From: Cliona cf. orientalis
Lineage: Eukaryota; Porifera; Demospongiae; Clionaida; Clionaidae
NCBI GenBank assembly: GCA_963930775.1
Contig: OZ005703.1
Location: 5,332,001 to 5,396,000 of the forward strand
Direction of reading: 5' to 3'
DNA: 64,000 nt
Positions 61,617 through 64,000 of the stretch are shown here, piece by piece. The position numbers and the translations under genes are program-made. Within the stretch, counting starts at the first letter, position 1. Each line of letters opens with the position of its first letter. A model generated the notes under the pieces. That model saw nothing but the letters and a program-made list of their open reading frames with translations. It made no database searches and had not been told where the DNA came from.

Positions 61617-61924
61617 ATAATATTATAGGGTAGTGCTATATTAATAAAATTAATAATAATATTATTATGCAATTTACGTACCATACAAAACAATTTGCAT
61701 TGCAGCTATAATTATATTATTAAAATTCATGGGAAAATAATAATATTAATCAATCCCATGAGTCCCTCATGGGTTTGGTGACATAAATCCTTCCTATGAG
61801 TTACTCATGCATACTTGTTTGTTTACATGCTGCTGCTTTACTTTTCAAACTTGAAGCATGCATGTGACACTGTGCAGCTTATAATTGCATGACTACACGA
61901 GTCCAGCATGTACATCAACATCGC
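61617..61924. other. AT-rich stretch, nothing recognised
   Basis: AATAAT-rich, with a CCATGAGTCCCTCATGGG dyad at 61757-61774. No gene. Confidence 0.4.
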
Positions 61925-62240
61925 CTGGTCCAGAACAGGACCGGGCAAGTATGCTACGTACTGTTACACCACCACAACAACTTTCTATGACCTTTATGTG
62001 TCTGTATTTAACTGTGATTTCGAATTCAATTCTTTACTGATTCATCTCCAGACACTGCTCACTCGGTGAGCACCCTTTAATTAGAACTCGGCTCTACACA
62101 CCACTGCGCCATGCTCAGTGTGTAATATGAGCAATCCCAACTCCAGAGAAGAGTCAGCTGTTGTGGTGGTGCAACGGTAGCATACTCGCCCGGCCAGCAA
62201 GTGAGAGATCTAGACCTGGGTTCGATTCGATTCCCAGCTG
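61925..62240 (+). ncRNA. tRNA-derived SINE-like remnants, inverted pair
   Basis: At 62158-62240 TGGTGGTGCAACGGTAGCAT and GGGTTCGATTCGATTCCCAG resemble Pol III A and B boxes (the B box has a five-base duplication). 61930-61985 is an inverted partial copy. The acceptor stem does not close, so this is not a working tRNA. Confidence 0.45.
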
Positions 62241-62880
62241 TGATAGCTTAACCTTTTTATGGAGTATATCATTAGCTCTATAGTCTATGCATGACCATTA
62301 TGTGTCTGTGTCTAAGAACTGGGATTTCGATTCTTTACTATATCAAGCTGATCGAGTAAACACCAAAAAGTGGTAGCTAGCCATATGCATGCACAGACAG
62401 CTAGACTGAGTATGTTGCTATTGCATGCATGCATATGATTGCATCAAGCTAAGTACGTAGATAACTGAGACATGTTCTCTTCCATATCTGCGAGCTGGCT
62501 GACCATTAAGTTTACATGCATGTGTTAATCTTTACTTGCGCTAGTACTAGATAAAAAAATATGAATTTCATGCATATATAGGGAACATGCATGTAGGATA
62601 GGGAAAATTTGACTATTTACACTATTTTGATTTATTTTCTGCCCTATCTTGTAGCTGACAAACGTGTAGGAAACTGAGTTCATGCTTGTTTTGGTAAGCA
62701 CAGTTGACATAAGGAAATGTTAGTTTTTGTCCAGTGTTGTTGTCAACTAGCTATATTTATCCCATGTTAGTTTTAAATGCATTGAATTATTTTATCATAG
62801 ATTTGCTTAATTAAGTGCTTCCTTGATTTTACAAGACTGATTGACACAAACACAACCAGTATAATAATTATCAATAGCAT
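62241..62880. other. No gene recognised
   Basis: AT-rich, with GCATGCAT runs near 62380-62435. Minus ORF 62525-62710 has no family signature. Confidence 0.4.
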
Positions 62881-62891
62881 GAGTATTATTA

Positions 62892-63010
62892 TACCGTATC
62901 CTCCTGAAAATAAGCCCCTTTAATAAGCCCCCTCCCCTCTTTGACCCTCGAGTTCTTGCACAGGGTATGTTTGCCTCGATTATAAGCCCCCCTCCCACCA
63001 AGTAGACTGC
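62892..63010. mobile_element. One end of a MITE rich in AATAAGCCCC
   Basis: Begins ACCGTATCCTCCTGAAAATA with repeated AATAAGCCCC and TATAAGCCCC motifs. No right terminus found. Confidence 0.4.
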
Positions 63011-63091
63011 ACACATACACATGTACACGCGCGAGCACGTACCTATGTACGTACGTAACCCCGCCCTTTAATTCCTAAGCCCGGCAGTGAG

Positions 63092-63436
63092 AAGGATACC
63101 ACAGCAGGGTATAGACCCATTTCTATCTTGCCTATTGCATCAAAAATCATTGAAAGACATGTGAAAGAAGTGTTGGAGGAATATCTCAAGAAACATGCTC
63201 CTATTTCACCAAGTCAGTGGGGATTTATGGCAGATCGCTCCACAATGATATGTCTGCTCTTATATATCCAGGTAGTTGACGACTGGGCCAGTGCGCATGC
63301 GCTTGATCATGGGTACGAGGTCTGTGTCATCTTTTTTGATGTGCGCAAAGCCTTTGATAGCTTCCCACATCTACTTTTGCTGGATCAACTCCAAGTAATC
63401 AACATTAATCCTTACCTCCTACAGGAAAAAAAAGTG
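63092..63436 (+). pseudogene. LINE (non-LTR) reverse transcriptase fragment
   Basis: In-frame DTTAGYRPISILPIASKIIE, PSQWGFMADRSTMICLLLYI, HGYEVCVIFFDVRKAFDSFP and INPYLLQ. These are RT motifs 1-3 of Jockey/CR1-like LINEs (RPISLL, SQFGFR..RST, FDVSKAFDTV), with the first catalytic Asp present in FFDVRKAFD. Truncated on the left by unrelated sequence and on the right by the MITE at 63438. Confidence 0.85.
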
Positions 63437-63437
63437 T

Positions 63438-63773
63438 GTTTACAACCATTGTAATGTAGAAATTTACAGCCAATTTGCTATCCTTGAAGTTTTTTTGCAA
63501 CCTATGTATTTCTGAAATACAATAAAAATACAAAGCAGGGGAAATCTGTAGGCAATTAACACTGATTACATCCTGATTTGCACATATTTTACAATGATTG
63601 TACATTGACTCTACAATCCATGTGTTTTAAATTACAACAATTTTATAATGTTCAGAGCTCTTGTGTCAAAATACAACCGTCGTATTGGTACAATTTTGTT
63701 AAAATTTAGCATTGTAAAACTACTGTATTTTTGGTCAATTTACATCAATTTGGATGATATTACAATGGTTGTG
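63438..63773. mobile_element. MITE with TTTACAACCATTGTAAT termini
   Basis: Inverted ends GTTTACAACCATTGTAATG and GTTCACAACCATTGTAATA, with many TTACAA/TTGTAA motifs inside. It ends the LINE reading frame. Confidence 0.75.
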
Positions 63774-63806
63774 AACTGAAATGAAGTGAAGAGTAAATTA
63801 GCAACT

Positions 63807-63977
63807 ACCGTATAGCGGGAAATTTTCGTTGGTGCTAATTTTGATTGACCAAACACCCTTAGAATAACTTTTCGTACTTTTTAATTTCGTATGCTTGCAG
63901 CGGGAGATTGCGCGCATGCGCAGCTGATAGCGCTCACACTTACATGCGGTAGCTATACGGTAACGCTAGCATCACTG
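63807..63977. mobile_element. MITE end of the ACCGTATAGCGGG type
   Basis: ACCGTATAGCGGGAAATTTT followed by TTGGTGCTAATTTTG. A matching inverted AGCTATACGGT-like end lies at about 63950-63961. Confidence 0.5.
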
Positions 63978-64000
63978 CATAGTTGCCAAGTGTCCCGGTT
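63978..64000. mobile_element. Start of a MITE cut by the window edge
   Basis: CATAGTTGCCAAGTGTCCCG matches the left end of the element at 11827-12160. Confidence 0.75.

Overview
The window is nuclear DNA of an animal, most likely a demosponge. The evidence is a helicase gene of 20 small phase-consistent exons with GT/AG borders, intronless multi-pass membrane proteins of a CGEC-cysteine type that I recall as expanded in sponges such as Amphimedon, type II eukaryotic tRNA-Ser genes, and very many short transposons. The phylum is an inference; the eukaryotic assignment is secure.

Backbone gene. One + strand gene, the nuclear exosome RNA helicase MTR4 (MTREX), runs from 16263 to 57027. Twenty exons (2772 nt, 923 residues plus stop) join in frame and cover the protein from just before the helicase core to the native C-terminus; the first ~118 residues expected from the human protein were not found. 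Its introns hold almost everything else between 16.3 and 57 kb: four tRNA-Ser(GCT) genes (intron 5), a 21.4-kb intron 7 with three nested membrane-protein genes, an intact-looking Ngaro/PAT-type retrotransposon and two arrays of short hairpins, and a 7.9-kb intron 18 with a second tyrosine-recombinase retrotransposon.

Left region (1-16 kb). A hAT-like MITE, a broken DUF3504 (Crypton-type recombinase-derived) gene in two pieces (1431-2217 and 10379-10625), two inverted partial copies of MTR4 exon 8, a decayed tyrosine-recombinase retrotransposon (3457-7640, minus) with a minisatellite inside, and two copies of the membrane-protein gene.

Membrane-protein family. Five intronless copies (8290, 13854 and 25756 on +; 38740 and 41369 on -), each ~562-569 residues with a signal peptide, a cysteine-rich ectodomain and about nine membrane segments. 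They sit in duplicated blocks with shared flanks.

Retroelements. The element at 30623-36353 has ends arranged A1-ORFs-B1-A2-B2, with gag, RT-RNase H and tyrosine recombinase ORFs open. A related empty site lies at 36590-36690. The element at ~49823-55079 has the same gene order. In both, gag needs one phase-1 intron to be read from its N-terminal exon.

Right region (57-64 kb). A Merlin-like short transposon carrying a TATA box and a 60-residue zinc-ribbon ORF, a single-exon type II membrane protein with a conserved extracellular domain (58392-59549), a 1.36-kb transposon with AGCACAC subterminal repeats, a foldback element, a tRNA-like SINE remnant and a LINE reverse-transcriptase fragment cut by another MITE. 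Identity figures were not computed; all homology calls are by reading motifs.
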